From contig NZ_QMHN01000002.1 in assembly GCF_003313385.1 (NCBI RefSeq), positions 692,603-756,602 on the forward strand: 64,000 bases of DNA, in the 5' to 3' direction. Within the stretch, counting starts at the first letter, position 1; each line of letters begins with the position of its first letter. The position numbers and the translations under genes were made by a program. The DNA is from Pedobacter chitinilyticus (GTDB lineage Bacteria; Bacteroidota; Bacteroidia; Sphingobacteriales; Sphingobacteriaceae). Shown piece by piece: positions 18,414 through 28,099 of the stretch. The notes below the pieces were generated by a model. It searched no databases and was not told where the DNA came from. It was given only the letters and a program-made list of their open reading frames with translations.

Positions 18414-20093
18414 ATGGAATTAAATAAGTACAGTAAGACATTTACGCAAGATCCTACACAACCAGCAGCACAAGCCATGCTTTATGGAATTGGTTTAACT
18501 GATGCCGATATGCACAAAGCACAAATTGGCATTGCCAGCATGGGCTATGATGGTAATACCTGTAACATGCACTTGAACGATTTAGCTCAAGTCGTGAAAA
18601 CAGGGGTCTGGAAAAATGATTTAGTAGGTCTTACTTTTAATACCATTGGCGTAAGTGATGGCATGAGCAACGGTACAGATGGCATGCGCTACTCTTTAGT
18701 GAGCCGCGACGTAATTGCCGATAGTATCGAAACCATTTGCGGGGGACAGTATTACGATGGTGTGATTTCTATTCCAGGTTGTGATAAGAATATGCCAGGA
18801 GCAATTATGGCCATGGCACGTTTAAATCGCCCTTCAATCATGGTTTACGGAGGTACTATTGCTCCAGGTCATTACAAAGGCGAAGAATTGAATATCGTTT
18901 CAGCTTTTGAAGCTTTGGGCCAAAAAATCTGCGGTAATTTATCCGACGAAGATTACCAAGGCATCATTAAACACACTTGTCCAGGTGCTGGTGCTTGTGG
19001 TGGTATGTACACGGCAAATACCATGGCCTCGGCTATTGAAGCTTTGGGAATGAGCTTGCCTTACTCATCATCTAACCCTGCAATCAGCGAGGAGAAAAAA
19101 CAAGAATGTTTGGATGCAGGAAAATACATCAAAATCTTGCTTGAAAAAGATATCAAACCTTCTGATATCATGACTAGAAAAGCATTCGAAAATGCCATTC
19201 GCTCCATCATCATCTTAGGTGGAAGTACCAATGCGGTATTACACTTTATTGCGATGGGTAAAGCCATTGGCGTGGAAATTACACAAGATGATTTCCAACG
19301 CATGAGTGATGTAACCCCTGTTTTGGCTGATTTTAAACCAAGTGGAAAATACCTGATGCAGGACTTGCACCAATATGGTGGCATTCCAGCAGTAATGAAA
19401 TATTTATTGAATGAAGGATTGCTACACGGCGATTGCTTAACGGTAACTGGTAAAACAGTAGCGGAGAATTTGGCCGATGTAAAATCTATCATGGATTATG
19501 ACCAAAAAATCATTCAAAAGTTAAGCGAGCCGCTTAAAGCTACTGGTCACTTACAAATTTTGTACGGCAATCTTGCAGAAAAAGGTTCGGTAGCAAAGAT
19601 CAGTGGTAAAGAAGGTGAAAAATTTGAAGGACCAGCTCGCGTATTTGATGGTGAGCATGACTTAATTGCTGGTATTTCCAGCGGTCGTGTTAAACCTGGG
19701 GATGTAATTGTGATTAAAAATTCTGGTCCTGTAGGCGCACCAGGCATGCCAGAAATGTTGAAGCCAACTTCGGCAATTATCGGCGCTGGATTAGGAAAAT
19801 CAGTGGCTTTAATTACTGATGGCCGTTTTTCTGGTGGCACACACGGTTTTGTGGTTGGACACATCACGCCAGAATCTTACAAAGGTGGCTTAATTGGCTT
19901 GGTAGAAGATGACGACCCTATTTTGATTGATGCGGTAAATAATGTGATTAGCCTACAAGTCAGTGAAGAAGTGATTGCAGAGCGAAGAAAGAACTATCAG
20001 CAGCCTGCTTTAAAGGTCACCAAGGGTGTACTTTATAAGTATGCAAAGACAGTTTCAGACGCCGCCAGCGGTTGTGTAACCGATGAAATGTAA
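18414..20093 (+). CDS. ilvD: Dihydroxy-acid dehydratase
   Basis: A 559-residue iron-sulfur enzyme of the IlvD/Edd family that dehydrates 2,3-dihydroxy-isovalerate and -methylvalerate to the 2-oxo acids. Three conserved cysteines are Cys-50 in [12 protein letters not shown], Cys-123 in [10 protein letters not shown] and Cys-195 in [16 protein letters not shown], the ligand pattern of [2Fe-2S] members. The short 559-residue length also fits the [2Fe-2S] type rather than the approximately 615-residue [4Fe-4S] E. coli enzyme. It is the first gene behind the Thr/Val/Ile attenuator and 45 bases upstream of ilvB. Confidence 0.97.
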   Translation: MELNKYSKTFTQDPTQPAAQAMLYGIGLTDADMHKAQIGIASMGYDGNTCNMHLNDLAQVVKTGVWKNDLVGLTFNTIGVSDGMSNGTDGMRYSLVSRDVIADSIETICGGQYYDGVISIPGCDKNMPGAIMAMARLNRPSIMVYGGTIAPGHYKGEELNIVSAFEALGQKICGNLSDEDYQGIIKHTCPGAGACGGMYTANTMASAIEALGMSLPYSSSNPAISEEKKQECLDAGKYIKILLEKDIKPSDIMTRKAFENAIRSIIILGGSTNAVLHFIAMGKAIGVEITQDDFQRMSDVTPVLADFKPSGKYLMQDLHQYGGIPAVMKYLLNEGLLHGDCLTVTGKTVAENLADVKSIMDYDQKIIQKLSEPLKATGHLQILYGNLAEKGSVAKISGKEGEKFEGPARVFDGEHDLIAGISSGRVKPGDVIVIKNSGPVGAPGMPEMLKPTSAIIGAGLGKSVALITDGRFSGGTHGFVVGHITPESYKGGLIGLVEDDDPILIDAVNNVISLQVSEEVIAERRKNYQQPALKVTKGVLYKYAKTVSDAASGCVTDEM

Positions 20094-20138
20094 CAATTAA
20101 CCTAAACCGAAAACTTCCATTCATAAAATATAGAAACT

Positions 20139-21884
20139 ATGGAAACCTTACAAGATACAGAAACGAAAAAGGCGACAACCAGCAGCTCCCCTACCTTTAA
20201 AGGCTCGGGTTCACAAATGTTGTTGAACTGCCTTATTGAGGAGGGTGTAAGCACTATTTTTGGCTACCCAGGTGGTGCAATTATGCCTATTTACGATGCG
20301 CTTTATGACTATGCCGACAAACTACAACATATTTTGGTCCGCCATGAACAAGGTGGTATCCACGCTGCACAAGGCTATGCTCGCACCAGCGGAAAAGTGG
20401 GTATTGCTTTTGCAACCAGTGGTCCAGGGGCTACCAACTTAGTAACAGGTTTGGCTGATGCGCAAATTGACAGTACGCCTTTGGTTTGTATCACTGGACA
20501 AGTATTTGCCCACCTTTTAGGTACCGATGCTTTCCAAGAAACAGATGTGATTAACATTACTACGCCCGTAACCAAATGGAACTACCAAATTACGGATGCG
20601 AAGGAAATTCCAGAAGTACTGGCTAAGGCTTTTTACATTGCCAAAAGCGGTAGACCTGGTCCTGTTTTGATTGACATTACCAAAAATGCGCAGCTACAAA
20701 TCGAAGAGTTTGAAGCTTATGTAAAATGTAACCATATCCGCAGTTACCGACCTAAACCAAAAGTGAGGGTTGAATTTATTGAGGAAGCCGCCAAACTAAT
20801 TAATAATGCTAAAAAACCTTTTGTATTATTTGGTCAAGGAGTGATTTTAGGTGGTGCAGAAAAAGAATTTAAAGCATTTATCGAGAAAACAGGTATTCCT
20901 GCTGCTTGGACAATCATGGGCGAAGGTGCCATTCCAACCGACCATCCGTTAAACGTAGGGATGTTAGGCATGCACGGTAATTACGGACCAAACGTGTTAA
21001 CCAACGAATGTGATGTTTTAATTGCTATCGGGATGCGTTTTGATGACCGTGTAACTGGTCGTCTGGATAAATATGCGAAACAGGCAAAAGTGGTTCATTT
21101 GGATATTGACCCGGCTGAGATTGACAAAAACGTAAAAGCTGAAGTGGGCATTTGGGGCGATTGTAAGGAAACACTTCCAATTTTAACCAACCTAGTAAAA
21201 GAAAATAAACATGAAGCTTGGGTTGCTCTTTTCAGGGACTACAACCAGCAAGAGATAGACCAAGTCATTACCCCTGAGTTGTACCCTTCTGGTGAAGAAA
21301 TGACCATGGGTGAAGTGTTGCGCACCTTAAATGAACTTACTGGTGGCGACGCGGTAATTGTAACTGACGTTGGTCAGCACCAAATGGTGGCTTGCCGTTA
21401 TGCGAAATTTAACAAAACACGTAGCAATGTTACTTCGGGTGGTTTAGGAACCATGGGCTTTGGTTTACCTGCAGCTATTGGGGCTAAATATGGCGCTCCA
21501 GAGCGTACAGTGGTAGCCATTATTGGCGACGGTGGTTTCCAAATGACTCCACAGGAATTAGGAACCATTATGCAATTTGGTGCAGCCGTTAAAATTTTGA
21601 TTTTAAACAACCAGTTCTTGGGAATGGTACGTCAGTGGCAACAGTTATTCCACGACAAACGCTATTCTTTTGTGAACATTACCAGCCCTGATTTTGTAGC
21701 CCTGGCCAAGTCATACTACATTGAGGCTAGCAAGGTTGACCAAAGAGCTGAACTTAAAAAAGCATTGGAAACCATGATTAACCACGAAGGTTCATACCTT
21801 TTAGAAGTAATGGTAGGCAAGGAAAACAATGTTTTCCCAATGGTACCACAAGGTTGTAGCGTAAGCGAAATTAGATTGAAATAA
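20139..21884 (+). CDS. ilvB: Acetolactate synthase large (catalytic) subunit
   Basis: A 581-residue thiamine-diphosphate enzyme. The N-terminal domain has FGYPGGAIMPIYDAL and the catalytic Glu in RHEQGGIHAAQGYAR; the C-terminal ThDP/Mg motif is GDGGFQMTPQELGTIMQF...LNN. It condenses two pyruvates (to acetolactate) or pyruvate with 2-oxobutyrate (to acetohydroxybutyrate), the first common step for Val, Leu and Ile. The first 20 residues are a polar tail (TETKKATTSSS) before the core starts. The small subunit gene follows 79 bases later. Confidence 0.97.
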   Translation: METLQDTETKKATTSSSPTFKGSGSQMLLNCLIEEGVSTIFGYPGGAIMPIYDALYDYADKLQHILVRHEQGGIHAAQGYARTSGKVGIAFATSGPGATNLVTGLADAQIDSTPLVCITGQVFAHLLGTDAFQETDVINITTPVTKWNYQITDAKEIPEVLAKAFYIAKSGRPGPVLIDITKNAQLQIEEFEAYVKCNHIRSYRPKPKVRVEFIEEAAKLINNAKKPFVLFGQGVILGGAEKEFKAFIEKTGIPAAWTIMGEGAIPTDHPLNVGMLGMHGNYGPNVLTNECDVLIAIGMRFDDRVTGRLDKYAKQAKVVHLDIDPAEIDKNVKAEVGIWGDCKETLPILTNLVKENKHEAWVALFRDYNQQEIDQVITPELYPSGEEMTMGEVLRTLNELTGGDAVIVTDVGQHQMVACRYAKFNKTRSNVTSGGLGTMGFGLPAAIGAKYGAPERTVVAIIGDGGFQMTPQELGTIMQFGAAVKILILNNQFLGMVRQWQQLFHDKRYSFVNITSPDFVALAKSYYIEASKVDQRAELKKALETMINHEGSYLLEVMVGKENNVFPMVPQGCSVSEIRLK

Positions 21885-21963
21885 TTAGAGCAAAGAACAA
21901 GGACAAAAGATAAAAGACCGATTGTCACTCATCTTTATTCCTTTATCCTTAATCCAAAAAACA

Positions 21964-22599
21964 ATGAGTAACGACACCATAAAATATATCCCTGGAGATG
22001 CCAACTACGAAGGCAAGCAGGATTTCACCATTACGGTTTATGCTGAAGACAGGGTTGGTTTATTGAACCGCATTTCGATTATATTTTCGAAAAGGAAAAT
22101 CAACATCGACAGCTTAAACACTTCCCCTTCTGAGATTGCAGGTATACACCGTTTTACCATTTTGATTAACGAAAGTCATGAAGTGGTAAGGAAATTAGCC
22201 CGACAGATTGAGAAGCAAGTTGAGGTGCTGAAAGTGTACTTCAATACGGATAGCGAAGTGATTTGGCAAGAACTGGCCCTTTACAAAGTATCTACTGAAG
22301 AGATTACCGAAAAAGTAACCGTAGAGCGTTTGTTGAGACAATACGGCGCAACGGCGGTAGTAATCAGAAAAGACTATACCGTTTTCTCGGTAACTGGTCA
22401 TAAAGAAGAAACTGATGCCTTGGTAAAAGCACTGGAACCTTATGATTTGATTGAATTTGTGAGAAGTGCTAGAGTGGCCATCATTAAAGATAGCGCTGGT
22501 TTCCATGAAAAGCTGAAAGAATTTGAAGCGGAAGAACCAGGAGAAGAACGTGTAGAAAATGAGTTCTTGGATAAGGGCGATAAGATTTTTACGATGTAG
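21964..22599 (+). CDS. ilvN: Acetolactate synthase small (regulatory) subunit
   Basis: Start taken at ATG 21964 (MSNDTIKYIPGD), giving 211 residues; the longer frame begins at TTG in the spacer and adds a hydrophobic tail with no family support. The N-terminal ACT domain reads FTITVYAEDRVGLLNRIS with INIDSLNTS, which binds valine for feedback inhibition in the family. The C-terminal half (VTVERLLRQYGATAVVIRKD, then LEPYDLIEFVRSARVAI) is the second conserved domain of long IlvN/IlvH proteins. It ends with an acidic tail. Acts with IlvB in the cytoplasm. Confidence 0.93.
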   Translation: MSNDTIKYIPGDANYEGKQDFTITVYAEDRVGLLNRISIIFSKRKINIDSLNTSPSEIAGIHRFTILINESHEVVRKLARQIEKQVEVLKVYFNTDSEVIWQELALYKVSTEEITEKVTVERLLRQYGATAVVIRKDYTVFSVTGHKEETDALVKALEPYDLIEFVRSARVAIIKDSAGFHEKLKEFEAEEPGEERVENEFLDKGDKIFTM

Positions 22600-22704
22600 G
22601 AAGTAGTCGGGAAGACCGAATGTTGGAAAAGTCAGAAAAGACGGGAAGACCGAGTTTTACCACTCTATAGCTTGCGGACTTCTCGGACTTCCGGACTTTG
22701 TAAA

Positions 22705-22835
22705 CTAAACCCGATTGAAGCGGAAATACTTTTTGGTTAATCTAGCGAAAAAGATTGCCACGTCGTTCCTCCTCGCAATGACGACAAAGGAGCGAATGAC
22801 GGATGACCAAAAAGATTGAAGCAAAAAGCGGGACT
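22705..22835. repeat. Composite palindromic repeat, copy A2
   Basis: Opens CTAAACCCGATTGAAGCGG and closes GCAAAAAGCGGGACT, with a B-like CGTCGTTCCTCCTCGCAATGACG core. It lies in the 431-base ilvN-ilvC gap, which also holds short GAAGACCGA/CGGACTTCTCGG inverted words at 22602-22700. No leader peptide or terminator was found here. Confidence 0.75.
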
Positions 22836-23030
22836 AAAATAACCGAAGCGCACAGAACCATGCTTTACCAGAAAATAGAGCAAGGATTAAGGAGCAAAGA
22901 ATAAAGATAAATAGTATAGAAATCGGTGAAATTAAACCGAATAAAAAATTAACCAATAAAACAATAAATCAGTGTAGCAAATATCTGTACAATCACAATA
23001 AATGCAATCACTAAAAAACTAAATAGAACA

Positions 23031-24512
23031 ATGGCAAATTATTTTAACACATTACCACTTAGAGAAAAATTGAACCAATTAGGTGTATGCGATTTCATGG
23101 AAAACGATGAGTTTTTGGATGGCGTAAATGCATTAAAAGGTAAAAAGCTGGTAGTTGTAGGCTGTGGCGCTCAGGGCTTAAACCAAGGTTTAAACTTGAG
23201 AGACAGCGGTTTGGATGTATCTTATGCGTTGCGCAAGGAAGCTATCGAGCAAAAAAGAGATAGTTGGAAAAATGCGACTGACAACAATTTTAAAGTAGGT
23301 ACTTACGAAGAATTGATCCCATCTGCGGATGTGGTGATTAACCTTACGCCAGATAAACAACATACTGCGGTGGTAAATGCGGTAATGCCGTTAATGAAAC
23401 AAGGCTCTACCCTACTTTATTCTCACGGTTTCAACATTGTAGAGGAAGGCATGCAAATCCGTAAAGACATTACTGTAATTATGGTAGCACCTAAATGCCC
23501 TGGCTCGGAGGTTAGAGCGGAGTATTTGAGAGGTTTTGGTGTACCAACCTTAATTGCCGTACACCCTGAAAACGACCCAGAAGGTAAAGGTTTGGCACAA
23601 GCTAAAGCTTACTGCGTGGGTACAGGTGGTCACAGAGCTGGTGTTTTGAAATCATCTTTCGTGGCTGAAGTAAAGTCTGACTTAATGGGCGAGCAAACTA
23701 TTTTATGTGGTTTGTTGCAAACGGGTTCAATCCTTTCTTTCGATAAAATGGTTGAAAAAGGAATTGATGCTGGTTATGCTTCTAAATTGGTACAATATGG
23801 TGTAGAGGTGATTACCGAAGCCTTAAAACATGGTGGTGTAAGTGGTATGATGGACCGTTTGAGCAATGTAGCGAAGATTAAAGCTTTCAAAATTTCTGAG
23901 GAGTTGAAAGACATTATGCGTCCTTTATTCCAAAAGCACCAAGATGATATCATGAGCGGCGAATTTAGCAGCACCATGATGGCTGATTGGGCTAATGGCG
24001 ATGCAAACCTATTGAAATGGAGAGCTGAAACAGGTGAAACTGCTTTCGAAAAAACACCCGCTGGTGATGTAAAAATTGGCGAACAAGAGTACTTTGACAA
24101 CTATACTTTGATGGTTGCTTTTGTGAGAGCTGGTGTAGAATTGGCTTTTGAAACCATGGTTGAGGCTGGTATTAAACCAGAGTCTGCTTACTATGAGTCG
24201 CTACACGAGACTCCGCTAATTGCCAACACGATTGCTCGTAAGAAATTGTTTGAAATGAACCGTGTAATTTCTGATACAGCTGAATATGGTTGCTACTTAT
24301 TTGACCAAGCTTGCAAGCCTTTGTTAACGGATTTCATGAAAACGGTAGATACTGATTTAGTGGGTAAAAACTTTAACGAGGGTAAAGATGGTTCGGTAGA
24401 TAATGCTGAGCTAGTAGCGATTAATGAGATTTTACGTGACCACCAAGTGGAGGTTGTAGGTAGAAAATTGCGTAAGGCAATGACTGCAATGAAGTCGATT
24501 AAGACCGCGTAA
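23031..24512 (+). CDS. ilvC: Ketol-acid reductoisomerase, long class II form
   Basis: A 493-residue enzyme matching the E. coli-type class II KARI, in which the helical C-terminal knotted domain is duplicated (class I forms have about 330 residues). The NADPH-binding motif is [19 protein letters not shown] at about residues 41-59. It isomerises and reduces 2-acetolactate and 2-aceto-2-hydroxybutyrate using Mg2+ and NADPH. The start ATG is preceded by a gap with repeat A2; the gene reads in the same direction as the rest of the cluster. Confidence 0.97.
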   Translation: MANYFNTLPLREKLNQLGVCDFMENDEFLDGVNALKGKKLVVVGCGAQGLNQGLNLRDSGLDVSYALRKEAIEQKRDSWKNATDNNFKVGTYEELIPSADVVINLTPDKQHTAVVNAVMPLMKQGSTLLYSHGFNIVEEGMQIRKDITVIMVAPKCPGSEVRAEYLRGFGVPTLIAVHPENDPEGKGLAQAKAYCVGTGGHRAGVLKSSFVAEVKSDLMGEQTILCGLLQTGSILSFDKMVEKGIDAGYASKLVQYGVEVITEALKHGGVSGMMDRLSNVAKIKAFKISEELKDIMRPLFQKHQDDIMSGEFSSTMMADWANGDANLLKWRAETGETAFEKTPAGDVKIGEQEYFDNYTLMVAFVRAGVELAFETMVEAGIKPESAYYESLHETPLIANTIARKKLFEMNRVISDTAEYGCYLFDQACKPLLTDFMKTVDTDLVGKNFNEGKDGSVDNAELVAINEILRDHQVEVVGRKLRKAMTAMKSIKTA

Positions 24513-24561
24513 AACACCACCTAACCGTCCTTTTGGGGAGGAGAATTTAAAGAATAATACC

Positions 24562-24594
24562 AGACCTCGTAGGTTTTAAAAACCTGCGAGGTCT
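24562..24594. repeat. Palindromic repeat C, 33 bp
   Basis: AGACCTCGTAGGTTTT is followed by AAAAACCTGCGAGGTCT, a near-perfect palindrome. Related palindromes occur at 44623 and 46651. It could fold in RNA as a terminator-like hairpin but lacks a T run. Confidence 0.85.
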
Positions 24595-24605
24595 ACAAAA
24601 AAGAA

Positions 24606-24676
24606 TGTTATCCTGAGCCCATCGAAGGAATTCTTTTCTAATTTTACGGAAAAGTCTTCGACAAGTTCAGACTGAC
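24606..24676. repeat. Dispersed hairpin repeat B copy
   Basis: Begins TGTTATCCTGAGCCCATCGA and ends TCGACAAGTTCAGACTGACA; the arms are complementary with mismatches (CTGAGC...TCGAAGGA against TCTTCGACAAGTTCAG). Confidence 0.7.
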
Positions 24677-24704
24677 AAACTAACTATAAATAATTTATAA
24701 AAAG

Positions 24705-26111
24705 ATGGCGAAAACATTAGTAGAAAAAATATGGGATGCTCACGTAGTGAAACGTGAAGAGGGCTTTCCTGATATTTTGTACATTGATACGCATTTAATT
24801 CACGAGGTTACTTCGCCTCAGGCTTTTGATGGTTTGAGAAAACGTGGCATCGGGCTTTTCCGTCCGAAACAAACAGTAGCTACTGCCGACCATAACGTAC
24901 CTACTTTAAATCAGCATTTACCAATCAAGGAAGAGCTTTCGAGATACCAGGTAGATATGTTGACTAAAAACTGTGCGGAGTTTGGCGTAGAACTTTATGG
25001 TTTAGGTCATCCTTTCCAAGGAATTGTACACGTGATTGGTCCTGAACTGGGCATTACCCTACCAGGAAAAACCATGGTTTGCGGCGATAGTCATACTTCA
25101 ACACATGGTGCTTTTGGTGCCATTGCTTTTGGTATTGGAACTTCACAGGTGGAGCAGGTTTTTGCTACGCAATGTTTGCAACAATCAAAACCTAAAACCA
25201 TGAAAATTGAGGTAAATGGAGAGTTGAGAAAAGGTGTGGGTGCAAAAGACATTATCCTTTACATTATCTCTAAAATTTCTGCCGCTGGTGGTACAGGTTA
25301 TTTTGTAGAGTTTGCAGGTTCGGCCATCCGTTCATTAAGCATGGAAGCGCGGATGACAGTGTGCAACATGAGTATCGAAATGGGTGCTCGTGGTGGTTTA
25401 ATTGCGCCTGACGAAACCACTTTCGAATACGTAAAAGGCAGAAAATTTGCCCCAGCAGGCGAAGAATGGGACAAAGCTTTGGCCTACTGGAAAACTTTAT
25501 ATAGTGATGAGGATGCAAAATTTGATGCCGTATTAACTTACAATGCTGCTGACATTGCTCCAATGATTACTTATGGTACCAACCCTGGAATGGGTATTGG
25601 CATTGCCGAACATATTCCTGCAACTAGCGCTCAGCCACAAAGCGAGCAAGTATCTTACAAAAAGGCTTTAGATTATATGGGCTTTGCTGATGACGAAAGC
25701 TTGTTGGGTAAACCTGTAGATTATGTTTTCATTGGAAGTTGTACCAACTCTCGTATTGAAGATTTACGTGCCGTTGCAGAGTTTGTAAAAGGCAAACAGA
25801 AAGCCGACAATGTAGAAGTTTGGATTGTTCCTGGTTCTAAACAAGTAGAAGCACAAGCCATTGCAGAAGGTTTGGATAAAGTTTTTGAAGCCTCTGGTTT
25901 CCAATTACGCGAACCAGGTTGTTCGGCTTGTTTGGGAATGAACGAGGATAAAATTCCAGAAGGAAAATATTGTGTTTCTACTTCGAACAGAAACTTCGAG
26001 GGCCGTCAGGGACCAAACGCAAGAACGATGCTGGCAAGCCCGTTAACAGCGGCAGCAGCAGCGGTTACAGGTAAAATTACGGATGTAAGAGAGTTGTTGG
26101 AAGAAGCTTAA
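24705..26111 (+). CDS. leuC: 3-isopropylmalate dehydratase large subunit
   Basis: A 468-residue aconitase-family protein. The [4Fe-4S] ligands are Cys-346 in FIGSCTNSR and Cys-406 and Cys-409 in [31 protein letters not shown] near 127 is the conserved active-site stretch. With LeuD it isomerises 2-isopropylmalate to 3-isopropylmalate in leucine synthesis. LeuD is not adjacent: a monooxygenase-like gene and a methyltransferase lie between, although all read in one direction. Confidence 0.97.
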   Translation: MAKTLVEKIWDAHVVKREEGFPDILYIDTHLIHEVTSPQAFDGLRKRGIGLFRPKQTVATADHNVPTLNQHLPIKEELSRYQVDMLTKNCAEFGVELYGLGHPFQGIVHVIGPELGITLPGKTMVCGDSHTSTHGAFGAIAFGIGTSQVEQVFATQCLQQSKPKTMKIEVNGELRKGVGAKDIILYIISKISAAGGTGYFVEFAGSAIRSLSMEARMTVCNMSIEMGARGGLIAPDETTFEYVKGRKFAPAGEEWDKALAYWKTLYSDEDAKFDAVLTYNAADIAPMITYGTNPGMGIGIAEHIPATSAQPQSEQVSYKKALDYMGFADDESLLGKPVDYVFIGSCTNSRIEDLRAVAEFVKGKQKADNVEVWIVPGSKQVEAQAIAEGLDKVFEASGFQLREPGCSACLGMNEDKIPEGKYCVSTSNRNFEGRQGPNARTMLASPLTAAAAAVTGKITDVRELLEEA

Positions 26112-26118
26112 CATACCT

Positions 26119-26181
26119 GTCATGCTGACGAAGGAAGCATCTCCAAGCGATGAAACAGATTCTTCGTTCCTCAGAATGACA
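26119..26181. repeat. Dispersed hairpin repeat B copy
   Basis: Begins TGTCATGCTGACGAAGGAAG and ends TTCGTTCCTCAGAATGACA, with the arms complementary over about 18 bases. It is the whole leuC-ABM gap. Confidence 0.8.
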
Positions 26182-26191
26182 AGAAAAAAAT

Positions 26192-26485
26192 ATGATTTTA
26201 GAAGTTGCCATATTAAACGTAATCCCAAACCTAACGGCAGAGTTTGAAGCGGCTTTTGCAAAGGCTCAACAAATTATTGCAAGCATGGAAGGTTATGTTT
26301 CGCATCAACTTCAAAAATGTATTGAAGATCCTGCCAAGTACATCTTATTAGTAAACTGGACAGATTTGGAAGCACACACCCTAGGGTTTAGAGGCTCGGA
26401 AGAATATCAAGAATGGAAAGTTTTATTACACCATTTTTACGAACCCTTCCCTACTGTAGAACACTTTGAAAAAGTTAAAAGTTAA
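26192..26485 (+). CDS. Antibiotic biosynthesis monooxygenase (ABM) domain protein
   Basis: A 97-residue single-domain protein of the dimeric alpha-beta barrel superfamily: ILEVAILNVIPNLTAEFEAAF, then QQIIASMEGYVSHQLQ and YILLVNWTDLEAHTLGFRGS, with a conserved DLEAH motif. Members include YgiN-type quinol monooxygenases and many with unknown substrate. Its stop codon is in a run of AAGTTAA-type heptamers (26470-26494), which means the last two or three codons derive from the repeat. Located between leuC and leuD; any link to leucine synthesis is only by position. Confidence 0.82.
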   Translation: MILEVAILNVIPNLTAEFEAAFAKAQQIIASMEGYVSHQLQKCIEDPAKYILLVNWTDLEAHTLGFRGSEEYQEWKVLLHHFYEPFPTVEHFEKVKS

Positions 26486-26554
26486 AAGTTAAAAACTGCA
26501 CATATCCATAACTTAAATGCCCTTGGGTGTCTAAGGTGATAAAAAAAAGAAAAT

Positions 26555-27316
26555 ATGCCAGAAATATATTGGGACGGCAAGCTTTACAACGAACAGCATC
26601 ATTTCGTATCTGATTACGGAGCAGATGTTTTGCAATGGCTTGATGCAAAAGAGGGAGAAAATATTTTAGACGTGGGTTGTGGCACTGGTGATTTGGCTGC
26701 TAAAATCCAAGAGGCTGGCGCAACTGTTTTGGGAGTTGATGCTTCTGCGGAGATGGTAGAATTGGCCAAACAAACCTACCCTAGCATTTCGTTTGAGCAA
26801 AAAGATGCTACTCAATTGGATTATAGTCGTGAGTTTGATGCAGTGTTTAGTAATGCCACTTTTCACTGGATAGAAAACCAAAGAGGATTGCTCCGAGGCA
26901 TTTATAAAAGTTTGAAACATGGTGGTCGTTTAGTGGCCGAATTTGGGGGCAAAGGAAATATCAAATCTATTGTGGATGCCATTGAAGCTGCTGCCAAACA
27001 ACTGCATTTGGAGCACAGGGTAATTTCTAATTTTTGGTTTTTCCCTTCCATTAGCCATTACGCAACCCTGTTAGAATCGGCAGGTTTTGAAACAGAACAA
27101 ATGTGGCTGTTTGACAGGCCAACCAAATTGGTAGGCGAAGACGGCATGCTCAAGTGGATCAATCAGTTTGCACAACACGCTTTTGTAAACTTAAATGAAG
27201 ACGAAGCTAAAGCAGTGACCGATTTAGCGGTAAGCATGCTAAAACCCAATCATTTTAAAGATGGGGAGTGGACAGCAGATTATAAAAGATTAAGGATAAA
27301 AGCAATAAAGAAGTAA
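26555..27316 (+). CDS. Class I SAM-dependent methyltransferase (Tam-like)
   Basis: A 253-residue Rossmann methyltransferase. Motif I is ILDVGCGTGDLAAKIQ (about residues 36-51) and the acidic residue follows in GVDASAEMVELAK; FDAVFSNATFHWIEN at about 89-103 is the motif of the trans-aconitate methyltransferase (Tam) group. In E. coli Tam methylates trans-aconitate, a by-product inhibitory to aconitase-fold enzymes; location beside leuC/leuD, themselves aconitase homologs, makes a similar clean-up role an attractive but unproven idea. The gene has no leader and reads with leuC. Confidence 0.85.
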   Translation: MPEIYWDGKLYNEQHHFVSDYGADVLQWLDAKEGENILDVGCGTGDLAAKIQEAGATVLGVDASAEMVELAKQTYPSISFEQKDATQLDYSREFDAVFSNATFHWIENQRGLLRGIYKSLKHGGRLVAEFGGKGNIKSIVDAIEAAAKQLHLEHRVISNFWFFPSISHYATLLESAGFETEQMWLFDRPTKLVGEDGMLKWINQFAQHAFVNLNEDEAKAVTDLAVSMLKPNHFKDGEWTADYKRLRIKAIKK

Positions 27317-27392
27317 TAAGTTTTAGATGATAAGTTGTAAGTCCAAACAACATAACCTAGAATTAATGGTAATGAAATAAGCGACAGACGAG

Positions 27393-27424
27393 TCTTGATA
27401 CTTGATACTCGCTACTTGATACTA
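27393..27424. repeat. CTTGATA heptamer microsatellite before leuD
   Basis: CTTGATACTTGATACTCG followed by CTACTTGATACTAG, a degenerate heptamer tandem ending seven bases before the leuD start codon. Confidence 0.6.
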
Positions 27425-27430
27425 GTTAAA

Positions 27431-28036
27431 ATGAAAAAATTTGAAACATTAAGCTCATCGGTAGTACCATTACCTATTGAGAATATAGATACCGACCAAA
27501 TTATTCCAGCAAGGTTTTTAAAAGCTACTACACGTGAAGGCTTTGGTGAAAACCTATTCCGAGATTGGCGTTACAATGGTGATAATACCCCTAAAGCAGA
27601 TTTCATATTAAACGACTCTACTTACAGTGGCAAGGTATTGGTTGCAGGTAAAAATTTCGGTTGTGGCAGTAGCCGCGAGCATGCTGCTTGGGCTATTCAG
27701 GATGCTGGCTTTGATGTAGTAATCAGTAGTTTCTTTGCTGATATTTTCAAAGGAAATGCCCTAAACAATGGCTTGTTGCCTATTCAAGTAAGTGATGAGT
27801 TTTTAGCAGCCATTTTTGTGCAAGTTGCCAAAGATGCTAATTCATCATTAACGGTAAACCTTGAAGAACAAACGGTAACCATTGATGCGACTGGAGCAAA
27901 GGAAAGTTTCGAGATCAATCCGTACAAAAAATCATGCTTGATTAACGGCTACGATGACATCGATTTCGTTCGCAGTCAAACTGATTTGATTGAAGCTTAC
28001 GAGCAAAACCGAGCTTACCAACCAAAAACATTATAA
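27431..28036 (+). CDS. leuD: 3-isopropylmalate dehydratase small subunit
   Basis: Start taken at ATG 27431 ([15 protein letters not shown]); the frame extends upstream to a TTG within a heptamer repeat, which is unlikely to be coding. The resulting 201 residues match the LeuD family. Conserved motifs are [13 protein letters not shown] at about 18-30 and [17 protein letters not shown] at about 78-94, the swivel-domain substrate site. It pairs with LeuC. Encoded 1.3 kb downstream of leuC rather than next to it. Confidence 0.96.
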   Translation: MKKFETLSSSVVPLPIENIDTDQIIPARFLKATTREGFGENLFRDWRYNGDNTPKADFILNDSTYSGKVLVAGKNFGCGSSREHAAWAIQDAGFDVVISSFFADIFKGNALNNGLLPIQVSDEFLAAIFVQVAKDANSSLTVNLEEQTVTIDATGAKESFEINPYKKSCLINGYDDIDFVRSQTDLIEAYEQNRAYQPKTL

Positions 28037-28099
28037 GTTAAAGTAATCGACGTTAAACTTGATTTTTACTTTTGACTTTAAACTTTTGACTTAAATAAA

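Noticed and set aside
19061..19492. 143-codon antisense ORF in ilvD
   Set aside because: Covered by the ilvD frame with clear catalytic motifs; the reverse product has no recognisable domain.
22602..22700. Possible leader peptide or attenuator before ilvC
   Set aside because: The gap has short inverted words (GAAGACCGA, CGGACTTCTCGG) and repeat A2 but no short ORF rich in Leu, Ile or Val and no terminator with a T run.
24513..24704. Possible attenuator before leuC
   Set aside because: The palindrome at 24562 has no T run and no leader peptide with Leu codons precedes it; it belongs to the dispersed C family.
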